Assembly (NCBI GenBank): GCA_003445855.1
Contig: DMCG01000055.1
Coordinates: 1-10,747, forward strand
Reading direction: 5' to 3'
DNA length: 10,747 bases
DNA from: Spartobacteria bacterium
GTDB taxonomy: Bacteria > Verrucomicrobiota > Verrucomicrobiia > Chthoniobacterales > UBA10450
Part shown: positions 1 through 6,648 of the stretch, one piece after another
Position numbering within the stretch: the stretch's first letter is position 1
Layout of the letters: each line of letters starts with the position of its first letter
Program-made: the position numbers and the translations under genes
The notes under the pieces: generated by a model
The model's input: only the letters and a program-made list of their open reading frames with translations
Database searches by the model: none
Told to the model about the DNA's origin: nothing

Positions 1-107
1 GCAGAAGATTGAGCGCATGATCGTGCGGGACGATCGAGTACATCGACATCGATGAGTACGTCGAGGCGACACCGAAATCTTTGCGTTTGCGCAAACGCAT
101 CCCTTGA
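1..107 (+). CDS. typA: 3' end of a TypA/BipA-like translational GTPase, with an apparent frameshift
   Basis: The frame ending at the TGA of 105-107 reads IEYIDIDEYVEATPKSLRLR and then KRIP. This resembles the conserved C-terminus of TypA/BipA ribosome-associated GTPases (IEY-x-x-x-DE-x-VEVTPKSIRLRKR). In that frame a TGA lies at 18-20, but the adjacent frame (from base 2) reads QKIERMIVR up to about base 28. That matches the spacing of the R-M-x-L-E-Q segment which precedes this motif in the family. A one-base insertion or two-base deletion near base 29 would join the two. The family usually has a few more residues after LRKR, so the tail here is short. Assignment rests on about 30 residues; the frame break may be real decay or a sequence error. 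Confidence 0.55.
82..99. repeat. 18-bp perfect palindrome at the end of the typA-like gene
   Basis: TGCGTTTGCGCAAACGCA is its own reverse complement and ends six bases before the TGA at 105. It lies within the codons for LRLRKR. No T-run follows, so it is a poor intrinsic terminator as it stands. It could be a binding site, a hairpin protecting a transcript end, or a chance result of arginine/lysine codons. Confidence 0.5.
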
Positions 108-226
108 CGCGACCGCGCGGAAGCGCGCCATCGTGGCGGCCGCTTAGTTTGGCTGACAAACCACGATTTTCTCGGCGCTTTGCGGCGTGATTTCTCTCGT
201 GTCGTGGCGATGCGGGGCGCGGCGCG

Positions 227-300
227 GCAATTGAGTTGCAAATTTTTTTAAAAATCGAAAAAAATGCTTGACGTTTTTGGATTAGATCGGGCAGTCTCGG
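227..300 (+). promoter_or_regulatory. AT-rich upstream region with a possible -35 element for the propeller gene
   Basis: The spacer between the typA-like end and the ATG at 328 holds a strongly AT-rich block (240-264, including T7 and A7 runs), then TTGACG at 268-273, which resembles a sigma-70 -35 box with an UP-like element before it. I cannot find a convincing -10 box at the proper distance. A weak 4-5 bp hairpin (GCAA at 227-230 with TTGC at 236-239) followed by the T7 run could alternatively be a poor terminator for the upstream gene. The 108-226 part is GC-rich and holds nothing else I recognise. Confidence 0.3.
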
Positions 301-327
301 AATTCCACTCAACTCTACTTTACATTT

Positions 328-3264
328 ATGAAATCTGATCGCTGGCTTAGTCGAAATCGTATTCTGTCATATCTGCGCATCGGCATCGCGGGCACGCTCG
401 TCACCGCAGCGGTGGGAATGGCCCTTGTCGCCGCGGAAACCTCTGGTCTGCTTTTATCGAAAAAATCAGACAGTAAAGGCGACGCCAAGGGCGGAGCGAA
501 GTTCGTTCGCTCCGAGGCTGCCGCCCGCCGCTTCCAGACGCTTCTCGGCCCCTTGAGGGTAAAGAACGGCGAAGGGAGTGCCGTCGATGGGGCGGCCCAG
601 GAGGACTATGACAACCGCGCCTACCCCAGTCTCTGGATCAGCACCACCCAAACGCAGATGGCTGCGATGGCGGCGCAGCAGAAAGATCTCCTTCCGAACG
701 CAACGACGAATAATTGGCAGGAACTGGGTCCGAGCGGGGTCCCGGCGGATGCCCTCGTCGCGAGCGAGTCGACCGGCGCCAGTGCGGGAACGATCTACTC
801 AGGGCGCGCGACAGCGATCGCGATCGCACCGAACTGCAGCGCGACTGACTGCAAGATATTCATCGGCGCTGCCGGCGGTGGCGTCTGGGCGGCGAATAAC
901 GCTTTTGCAGCGCATCCAAACTGGCATTCATCGAGCAACGGCATTCAATCGAGAGCGATCGGTTCGATCGCCTTCGACCCGAATGACGCCACCGGGAACA
1001 CGCTCTACGTCGGAACCGGCGAACCCAACGGCTCCGGTGACTCCGAGGCAGGTGTCGGCCTCTTCAAGTCCACCGACGGCGGCGGAACCTGGACGCTCGT
1101 CGCCGGGAGCACGGCTTCGACGGCTCCCTGCGCTTTCGGCGGTGGCACCTGCCCGGTCGCCAAGGATCGATCGATCGGTGCGGTCGCGGTCGACCCGACC
1201 AATCCGAACCACATCTTCATCGGCACGGACGTTGCGCGGCATGGGTCCTCGTCGTCCAACGGCGGCCGCTTCACGCCGCCGGATGCCGCGAAGGTCGGCC
1301 TCTACGAGTCGAGCGACGGCGGGGCGACATTCACTCTTGCCTTTAGCCGCGCCTCCGACACTGTCGATCCCGGATTCCCGACTGGGGGCGATTTCTTCCG
1401 CGCTGGTGTGTCGCATGTCGAACTCTACAGGGCCGCAGGAGAGACCCAAGTCTACGCTTCAATCTTTGACTACGGTGTCTATCGGCGCTCGATGAACCTC
1501 GATGGGGACACCGCTTTCCACCGGATCTTCGCATCGGCGGGCGGCGGGTCGATTGCCACGTCATCGCTCTCGCGCACTGAGTTTTCGCTCGCACCGAACG
1601 GAGCAAATCTCCGCATTTACGTCGGCGACAAAGGGAGCGCGCCCGCCGACTTCTACCGAGTGGACAACGCGAACATCCCTGCTGTGCAGCTGGTCACCAG
1701 CGGCACGAACCAAGGGTGGACGAAACTGTCCAACCCGAATCCAGGCACGGCTGGGTTTGCCTCCTACAACTACTGCGCGGGCCAGTGCACGTATGACATG
1801 CCGGTCTACTCGCCCCCGGGCGCTCCGGATATTGTCTACATCGGCAGTGCCATGCAGTACGGCGAGCTCGGCGGCCCTTCGAACGGGCGCGCGATACAGC
1901 GGTCCGGGGACGCGGGCGTTCACTTCACGGACATGACGATCGACACACATGGAGTGAGCCTGCACCCCGATCAACATGCAATTGCAGCGCCGGCGTCCAA
2001 TCCGAACGCCGCGGTCATCGCAAACGACGGCGGCCTATGGAGGCTAAACGGCTCGTTCTCGGACGCCTCGAGCCAGTGCGCGTCGCGTGGCCTCTCGGGG
2101 GCTGATCTGACGGACTGCAAGCACTGGCTCTCGAAGGTGCCGACGACGATTTTTACGCTGAACAATGGGCTCGGGACGATCCAATACCAAAGCCTCTCGG
2201 TCAACGCTCAGGATCCGCTCAGTGACATCATGGGCGGCACGCAGGATAACGGGACGCACGCGTTCAAGGGCGGCGGCACGAGCGACTGGTTTGTTACCAT
2301 CTTTGGCGACGGTGGGCAATCGGGCATCAACCGGTTCAACCCGAATCACCGGTTCCACACCTTCTTCGATGCACAAATCGACGTGAACTTCAACGGCACC
2401 GACGAGTTGGGGTGGGACTGGATCTCCGACACCTTCTTCTCAGGCGCCGGCGCTGGCGAAGGTCGCTCGTTCTACATCCCAATTATCTACGACCCGACCG
2501 TCAAGGCGACCATTTTCACGGGCCTCCAGCACGTCTGGCGGACGCAGGACAACGGTGGTAGTAGGGCCTTCCTGGACTCGAATTGTAACGAGTTTACCGG
2601 CACCTTTGCCATGCCCTGCGGCGACTGGGTGGCGATCGGGCAGGACCTCACCAGTACAGCCTTCGGCGCTGACAAGAACCCGGGATCTTCCGGATACATT
2701 GTTGCAACGGAACGCGCCCAGAGTGACAACGGCACGCTGTGGGCGGGGCTGAGGCGCGGACGCGTCTTCGTCACGTCGGACGCGAATACGGCGTCACCCA
2801 GTGCGGTTAACTTCCATCGCATCGATACCTCGGCGCAACCGGAACGATTCGTGAGCGGCATCGCCATTGATCAATCGAATCCGAATCACGCGTTCCTCTC
2901 CTACTCGGGGTACAATGCGTATGCGATCGCCTCCGGTACTGCTCCCGGACATGTGTTCGAGGTCACCTACGACCCCAGCACGCACACGGCAACATGGTCG
3001 GGCGATCTGGCTGGCGGTGATCCGTCCACTGGCGGTCTCGGCGATCAGCCGCTTACCGACATTGCTGTCGACTGGAACACGGGAGACGTCTACGTGTCGA
3101 CTGACTTCGGCGTCTATGTGCGCAAGAGTGGCAGCACGACATGGCAGCCAGCCGCGGGCAACCTGCCCAAGGTCGAAGTCTACGGTCTAACCATCGATGT
3201 CAACGCCAGGGTGCTTTATGCCGCAACTCACGGCCGTGGCGCCTGGAGGCTCGACCTGCCCTGA
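328..3264 (+). CDS. Large secreted beta-propeller protein with Asp-box (BNR/sortilin-like) repeats
   Basis: The 978-residue product has a basic start and a hydrophobic segment at about residues 17-36 that looks like a signal peptide (possible cleavage after LVAA), so it is probably exported. A linker contains an EDYDNRAYP motif near residue 95. The rest is built of propeller-type blades: repeated I-A-x-D-P/Q-x-N-P-N-H strands (VAVDPTNPNH, IAIDQSNPNH) and Asp-box motifs STDGGGTW (248-255), SSDGGATF (328-335), SGDAGVHF (526-533) and the looser TQDNGG (739-744). It ends in LYAATHGRGAW. Paired cysteines fit an oxidising, extracellular location. Such proteins are often annotated as exo-sialidase, glycosyl hydrolase or sortilin-like, but I see no sialidase active-site signature, so the substrate is unknown; adhesion or binding is equally possible. 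The ATG at 328 has no Shine-Dalgarno; it is chosen because it places the signal segment correctly. A partial decayed paralogue follows immediately. Confidence 0.85.
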   Translation: MKSDRWLSRNRILSYLRIGIAGTLVTAAVGMALVAAETSGLLLSKKSDSKGDAKGGAKFVRSEAAARRFQTLLGPLRVKNGEGSAVDGAAQEDYDNRAYPSLWISTTQTQMAAMAAQQKDLLPNATTNNWQELGPSGVPADALVASESTGASAGTIYSGRATAIAIAPNCSATDCKIFIGAAGGGVWAANNAFAAHPNWHSSSNGIQSRAIGSIAFDPNDATGNTLYVGTGEPNGSGDSEAGVGLFKSTDGGGTWTLVAGSTASTAPCAFGGGTCPVAKDRSIGAVAVDPTNPNHIFIGTDVARHGSSSSNGGRFTPPDAAKVGLYESSDGGATFTLAFSRASDTVDPGFPTGGDFFRAGVSHVELYRAAGETQVYASIFDYGVYRRSMNLDGDTAFHRIFASAGGGSIATSSLSRTEFSLAPNGANLRIYVGDKGSAPADFYRVDNANIPAVQLVTSGTNQGWTKLSNPNPGTAGFASYNYCAGQCTYDMPVYSPPGAPDIVYIGSAMQYGELGGPSNGRAIQRSGDAGVHFTDMTIDTHGVSLHPDQHAIAAPASNPNAAVIANDGGLWRLNGSFSDASSQCASRGLSGADLTDCKHWLSKVPTTIFTLNNGLGTIQYQSLSVNAQDPLSDIMGGTQDNGTHAFKGGGTSDWFVTIFGDGGQSGINRFNPNHRFHTFFDAQIDVNFNGTDELGWDWISDTFFSGAGAGEGRSFYIPIIYDPTVKATIFTGLQHVWRTQDNGGSRAFLDSNCNEFTGTFAMPCGDWVAIGQDLTSTAFGADKNPGSSGYIVATERAQSDNGTLWAGLRRGRVFVTSDANTASPSAVNFHRIDTSAQPERFVSGIAIDQSNPNHAFLSYSGYNAYAIASGTAPGHVFEVTYDPSTHTATWSGDLAGGDPSTGGLGDQPLTDIAVDWNTGDVYVSTDFGVYVRKSGSTTWQPAAGNLPKVEVYGLTIDVNARVLYAATHGRGAWRLDLP

Positions 3265-3287
3265 ACGAATAGTATTCAGGCCTTTTG

Positions 3288-3721
3288 GCGAAAGTAATCA
3301 ACACTGCTCGGGGTCCTGCGGCCCCGAGCCGGTTCGTCAGTTCGATTTACGTCGACTCGCAAAATCCGAAATCACGCTTGGATTTCGTACTTGGGCTATA
3401 ACTTCAACACGCCTGCGAACCCGGGGGCACGTGTTCGATGTGCTGCGGAGCGAGCTTTCCACAGCGACCTGGTCGGATATTAGCAACAACCTTCCCGATC
3501 TACCGGTCACCGATCTTGTGCGCGACGACGTGACTGGAGACCTCTACGCAGCCTCCGATTTCGGCGTCATGCGGCTAGCGAATGCCGCCACCACGACATG
3601 GACCGTCGCCGGTTCGGGTCTGCCGATGGTCGAAGTGCCGGGATTGACGATCGTGCCGAGCGCGCGCCTGCTCTACGCCGCAACGCACGGACGCAGCGCT
3701 TGGTTATTGCAACTGCCGTAA
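3288..3721 (+). pseudogene. Truncated, doubly frameshifted paralogue of the propeller gene (C-terminal remnant)
   Basis: Three consecutive frames carry one protein homologous to roughly the last 139 residues of the preceding gene. From 3330 frame 3 reads RFVSSIYVDSQNP (compare RFVSGIAIDQSNP); after the A-run at 3369-3371 frame 1 reads ISYLGYNFNTPANPG (compare LSYSGYN); after the G-run at 3423-3427 frame 2 reads HVFDV and continues through TDLVRDDVTGDLYAASDFGV to LYAATHGRSAWLLQLP and a stop. Each join needs one extra base removed. Upstream there is no room for the missing 800 or more residues, and an in-frame TAG at 3270 closes the frame. Divergence from the neighbour is substantial, so it is an old duplicate or a remnant of a neighbouring family member, not a fresh repeat. 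Either indel could be a sequencing error, but the 5' truncation would remain. Confidence 0.8.
3306..3329 (+). other. Perfect 8-bp GC hairpin just after the propeller gene
   Basis: GCTCGGGG (3306-3313) pairs with CCCCGAGC (3322-3329) around an 8-base loop, 42 bases after the stop codon at 3264. It could stabilise the 3' end of the propeller mRNA or end transcription, but no T-run follows (the next bases are CGGTTCG), so it is not a standard intrinsic terminator. Confidence 0.35.
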
Positions 3722-3733
3722 TTTCGATTCTTG

Positions 3734-3770
3734 CTGGACGGGGTAGTGAAAATCTATCCCGCCAGATTTT
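3734..3770 (+). terminator. Intrinsic terminator-like hairpin after the propeller remnant
   Basis: CTGG (3734-3737), a bulged A, then CGGGGTAG (3739-3746) pair with CTATCCCG (3754-3761) and CCAG (3762-3765). The 12-bp stem has one G-U pair and a 7-base loop, and ATTTT follows directly. It lies 13 bases after the remnant's stop codon, as expected for the original terminator of that gene. The T-run is short. The hairpin also ends only 16 bases before the next gene's TTG, so it would sit in that gene's leader if transcription starts upstream. Confidence 0.65.
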
Positions 3771-3774
3771 CGAT

Positions 3775-3778
3775 GAGG
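3775..3778 (+). promoter_or_regulatory. Shine-Dalgarno GAGG supporting a TTG start
   Basis: GAGG (in GATGAGGTA) lies 7 bases before the TTG at 3786. It is the clearest ribosome-binding site in the window and is the main reason to accept the non-ATG start, since the signal peptide begins right there. Confidence 0.6.
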
Positions 3779-3785
3779 TAATATA

Positions 3786-4214
3786 TTGTTCCTCAAGAAC
3801 CTGATTGTCGGGTGCATCTTTCTGGTGCTCGCCGGTAGCGCTACATCGAGTGATGCTTTGCCGTCAGGCGTCATGGAGGGACATCTGAAGATTCTTTCGC
3901 CCAACCCGGTCGAGCTCGCCGATGAAAACGCGGCGACGGTGACGGCGGAAAACTATGCTGAATATCCACTGCTCATCTTGAGCCGAGGCGAAAAAAAAGA
4001 AATCGCGCGGATTACTGCGGACACGAACGGAAATTATCGTGCTGTGCTGCCGCCAGGCGATTATGTTCTGGACGTGCAAGGACGCGCACGCAAGCACGTG
4101 CGCTGGAAGCCGCAACCATTCACGGTTGTCTCGAATCAGACTGTCCGCGTCGATATGGATATTGACACGGACCATTGGCGAGTTAGGTCGACGCAATCGT
4201 TCCGGCCTGATTGA
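3786..4214 (+). CDS. Small secreted beta-sandwich (carboxypeptidase-regulatory-like) protein
   Basis: The 142-residue product opens with a lysine-containing start and a hydrophobic stretch (residues 5-18, LIVGCIFLVLAG) ending in small residues, a typical signal peptide cleaved near residue 18-24. The mature part of about 118 residues has alternating strands with TADTNGNYRAVLPPGDYVLDV (76-96), the D-x-x-G-x-Y/F-x-x-x-L-P-P-G-x-Y pattern of carboxypeptidase-regulatory-like or transthyretin-like Ig-type folds, and ends with a strand like TVRVDMDID. These domains are usually non-catalytic and occur as small periplasmic or outer-membrane proteins; partner and role are unknown. The cysteine at residue 10 lies too deep in the hydrophobic core for an obvious lipobox. 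The start is TTG, backed by a GAGG site. It follows the terminator-like hairpin and has 131 bases before yebC, so it is probably its own unit. Confidence 0.75.
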   Translation: MFLKNLIVGCIFLVLAGSATSSDALPSGVMEGHLKILSPNPVELADENAATVTAENYAEYPLLILSRGEKKEIARITADTNGNYRAVLPPGDYVLDVQGRARKHVRWKPQPFTVVSNQTVRVDMDIDTDHWRVRSTQSFRPD

Positions 4215-4345
4215 CAAATCGGGTCGGCTGCGGTTAAGTTTGCGATAGTTAGTCCGCCTCTTCGTCTGTCTCTCGCGGGGCGCGCTGTTCCGAATTTAAT
4301 TATTCGTTAGGCAAATTTTGCAGTCTTAAAATACTCCGCACAGTT

Positions 4346-5101
4346 ATGTCGGGACATAGCAAGTGGTCGAAGGTCAAGCGTTTCAAAGGCGCGATTGACG
4401 CGAAACGCGGCAAGATTTTTAGCAAATTGTCGAAGGAAATCAGTATTGCGGCGAAGAGCGGTGGTGGAGATCCGAATGGCAACCCTCGGCTGCGGAGCGC
4501 GGTCCAAGCCGCGCGTACCCAAAGTATGCCCAATGACAACATCGAGCGCGCCATCAAACGAGGCACCGGTGAAGGCAATGAGGCGGCGCATTTCGACGAG
4601 ATCGTTTATGAAGGCTACGGACCGGGCGGAGTAGCGGTGATCGTCGAAGCAGCGACGGACAATAAAAACCGCACGGCTGCCGAGATTCGCAGCATTTTCT
4701 CCAAGAACAACGGCAACCTCGCTTCCAGCGGCAGTGTTTCATTCATGTTTCACAAGAAAGGTCAAATTACTGTCCCGCGGAGTTCGATCGATGAGGATCG
4801 CATTTTTGAGCTTGCGCTCGATGCCGGGGCGGAGGAGTTGACAACCGAGGAAGATGAGTATGTTATTACCACTTCCCACGATCAGCTATACGCCGTAGCT
4901 GAGGCGCTCAAACAAGCGGGTGTTACGACCGATGGGCAAAAGTTTACGTTCATTCCCGATACGACTATTCCGGTTGCCGATGAAACCGTGGCGCGGCAGG
5001 TGCTGCGATTATGTGACGAACTCGAAGACGACGACGACGTGCAAAACGTCTACTCAAACCTAGATATTCCCGACGAATTGCTGGCCAGATTGCCGGCCTG
5101 A
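4346..5101 (+). CDS. yebC: YebC/PmpR/TACO1-family protein
   Basis: At 251 residues the product has the family's normal length. The N-terminus SGHSKWSKVKRFKGAIDAKR then GKIFSKLSKEI is the hallmark of YebC proteins, followed by GGGDPNGNPRLRSAV, the YEGYGPGGVAVIVEA segment near residue 90, and an acidic C-terminal part (ELEDDDDVQNVYSNL). The family was first annotated as DNA-binding regulators; bacterial YebC and mitochondrial TACO1 have more recently been linked to ribosomes and relief of stalling at proline-rich stretches. It acts in the cytoplasm. The ATG at 4346 begins exactly at the conserved N-terminus; no Shine-Dalgarno precedes it. TAAAAT at 4327-4332 is a possible -10 box, which would give a very short leader, but its -35 partner is weak. 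The gene lies 67 bases before rho on the same strand and is probably co-transcribed with it. Confidence 0.95.
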   Translation: MSGHSKWSKVKRFKGAIDAKRGKIFSKLSKEISIAAKSGGGDPNGNPRLRSAVQAARTQSMPNDNIERAIKRGTGEGNEAAHFDEIVYEGYGPGGVAVIVEAATDNKNRTAAEIRSIFSKNNGNLASSGSVSFMFHKKGQITVPRSSIDEDRIFELALDAGAEELTTEEDEYVITTSHDQLYAVAEALKQAGVTTDGQKFTFIPDTTIPVADETVARQVLRLCDELEDDDDVQNVYSNLDIPDELLARLPA

Positions 5102-5133
5102 AAAATTTAACTGCCGCAGGAGACGACGCGGCG

Positions 5134-5151
5134 CGCTCGCCGCGGCGAGTG
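5134..5151 (+). promoter_or_regulatory. Palindromic hairpin in the yebC-rho gap, just upstream of the rho start
   Basis: CTCGCCGCGGCGAG at 5136-5149 is a perfect 14-bp palindrome; with a G-U and a further C-G pair the stem can reach 7 bp around a CGCG loop. It ends 17 bases before the rho ATG and is followed by a weakly T-rich stretch (ATTCTTTTAGTT). It may be a partial terminator after yebC, a leader attenuator or translational control element for rho, or a protein-binding site. The sequence does not decide between these. Confidence 0.45.
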
Positions 5152-5168
5152 ACCAGATTCTTTTAGTT

Positions 5169-6536
5169 ATGGACCAAGAAAACGAGAACCGCCCTCCACC
5201 GGTGGAAACTGCACCCACGATTCCCGACCAACCGCGGCACCGACCGCGCCGCCGTTATCCGCGGCGGCGTTATCACGGCGGCGAGCGCACTGAAAGTTTC
5301 AATCAGTCATATCCCGAATCATCAAATTCATCGCCCGGCATTGTCGATCCTGCAGGGGAAAATCCTGGCGTTGAAACATTAGATCGACAAGTTGAAGAGG
5401 GCGCGGTCGAAACGGGCGAACAAATCTCACGAGAACCGGAGTTCGGCGAAGGCATCATCGAAATTTCCGGCAAGGGTTTCGGTTTTCTGCGAGATCCAAA
5501 GCGCAACTTCGTCCAAACGCCACAGGACATTTTCGTCACGCCGGAAATTGTGCGGCGCTTCGGCTTGCGCGACGGGATGTGGATTTACGGCGAGACGCGG
5601 CGCGGCAATCGCGGTCCGCAATTGACAAAGCTGCTCACGATCAACGGAGGAGAGCCCACCAAATATCAGGGCCTACGACCGTTCGAGGAACTTACGACCA
5701 TCAACCCCAATAAACGGATCAAGCTCGAGACCGTGCCGGATCGATACACGACCCGGATCATGGATTTAATGACGCCGCTTGGCATGGGCCAGCGTGGTTT
5801 GATCGTCGCTCCACCTCGCACGGGTAAAACGACGCTGCTCCATCATATCGCTGAGGCGGTCACGAAAAATCACAAAGAGATGCATGTCATCATTCTGCTT
5901 GTCGATGAACGCCCGGAAGAAGTCACCGATTTCCGGCGCTCGCATCCAAAGGCGGAATTAATGGCGAGTTCGAATGACAGCGACATCAAAAGCCACACGC
6001 GCATTGCGCAACTCGCCATTGAGCGGGCCAAGCGGCTGGTCGAAGCAGGAACCCACGTCTTCATCCTGCTCGATTCGATTACAAGGACGGCCCGCGCGTT
6101 TAACAATGCGATGGCCGGCGGTGGCCGGACCATGAGCGGCGGTATCGATGCTCGTGCCATGGAAATTCCGAGAAAAATTTTCGCCGCAGCGCGCAACACT
6201 GAGGAGGCCGGCTCGCTCACGATTGTTGCGACAGCATTGATCGAAACCGGGAGCCGCATGGACGACCTGATCTTTCAGGAATTCAAAGGCACGGGAAACA
6301 TGGAGATGGTGCTCGACCGCAAGATCAGCGATCAGCGTATTTATCCCGCCATTGATATCTTCCTTTCCGGAACACGACGCGAAGAGCTGCTGCTGCAGCC
6401 GTGGGAGCTGGAGAAAATCAATTTGATCCGTCGTGGCCTTGCCGGACACAAGCCCGAAGAAGCAATCCAACGGCTGTTGATGTTCGTGAAAAAGTTTCCG
6501 ACCAACACACAGATGTTGAAGGAAATTCCGGGCTGA
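5169..6536 (+). CDS. rho: Transcription termination factor Rho
   Basis: The 455-residue product is a hexameric RNA-dependent ATPase that ends transcription. Residues 93-160 form the cold-shock-type RNA-binding domain (GEGIIEISGKGFGFLR). The ATPase core has Walker A APPRTGKT (214-221), VDERPEEVT (245-253) with the catalytic glutamate at about 247, Walker B ILLDSITR (299-306), the RTMSGGIDARAM loop (320-331) and the arginine finger in LDRKISDQR (R384). The position equivalent to E. coli K181 is R217. The C-terminus is complete. The first 92 residues are unlike the E. coli helical N-domain: they are hydrophilic, with a PPP run, an arginine/tyrosine block (RPRRRYPRRRY, 25-35) and an acidic second half. 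The ATG at 5169 is the first plausible start; the same frame stays open back to the end of yebC but offers no good upstream start there. No Shine-Dalgarno is visible. It follows yebC and precedes a methyltransferase gene by 112 bases. Confidence 0.97.
   Translation: MDQENENRPPPVETAPTIPDQPRHRPRRRYPRRRYHGGERTESFNQSYPESSNSSPGIVDPAGENPGVETLDRQVEEGAVETGEQISREPEFGEGIIEISGKGFGFLRDPKRNFVQTPQDIFVTPEIVRRFGLRDGMWIYGETRRGNRGPQLTKLLTINGGEPTKYQGLRPFEELTTINPNKRIKLETVPDRYTTRIMDLMTPLGMGQRGLIVAPPRTGKTTLLHHIAEAVTKNHKEMHVIILLVDERPEEVTDFRRSHPKAELMASSNDSDIKSHTRIAQLAIERAKRLVEAGTHVFILLDSITRTARAFNNAMAGGGRTMSGGIDARAMEIPRKIFAAARNTEEAGSLTIVATALIETGSRMDDLIFQEFKGTGNMEMVLDRKISDQRIYPAIDIFLSGTRREELLLQPWELEKINLIRRGLAGHKPEEAIQRLLMFVKKFPTNTQMLKEIPG
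5246..5270 (+). other. Strong GC hairpin inside the early rho coding sequence
   Basis: CGCCGCCG (5247-5254) pairs perfectly with CGGCGGCG (5262-5269) around a 7-base loop, extended by a G-U pair to 9 bp. It covers the codons for the RRRYPRRRY block of Rho, about 80 bases after the start codon. It could pause RNA polymerase or ribosomes, or simply reflect arginine codon choice. Confidence 0.45.
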
Positions 6537-6648
6537 CCTCGTTTTGTCCACGACAATTCGCTACACCCGGACGGGCAGACCGACTTATATCAATAGGATC
6601 TGTTCATCGTGCCGGCATAGAATTTGACCGGCGAGTTCGGCCATCGCG

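Noticed and set aside
114..127. Small hairpin CGCGC-GGAA-GCGCG seven bases after the typA-like stop as a terminator
   Set aside because: The stem is only 5 bp and no T-run follows, so it is not a convincing terminator.
578..1495. A 305-residue plus-strand open frame rich in arginine and serine
   Set aside because: It is the shifted frame of the propeller gene, and its composition is typical of an out-of-frame reading of GC-rich coding DNA.
3197..3721. A 174-residue plus-strand open frame starting inside the end of the propeller gene
   Set aside because: Only its last 100 residues or so are homologous to anything in the window; the first part is out-of-frame sequence. The homology continues upstream in two other frames, so this is a frameshifted remnant and not a separate gene.
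5958..6551. A 197-residue minus-strand open frame
   Set aside because: It is antisense to the ATPase core of rho and has no recognisable features.
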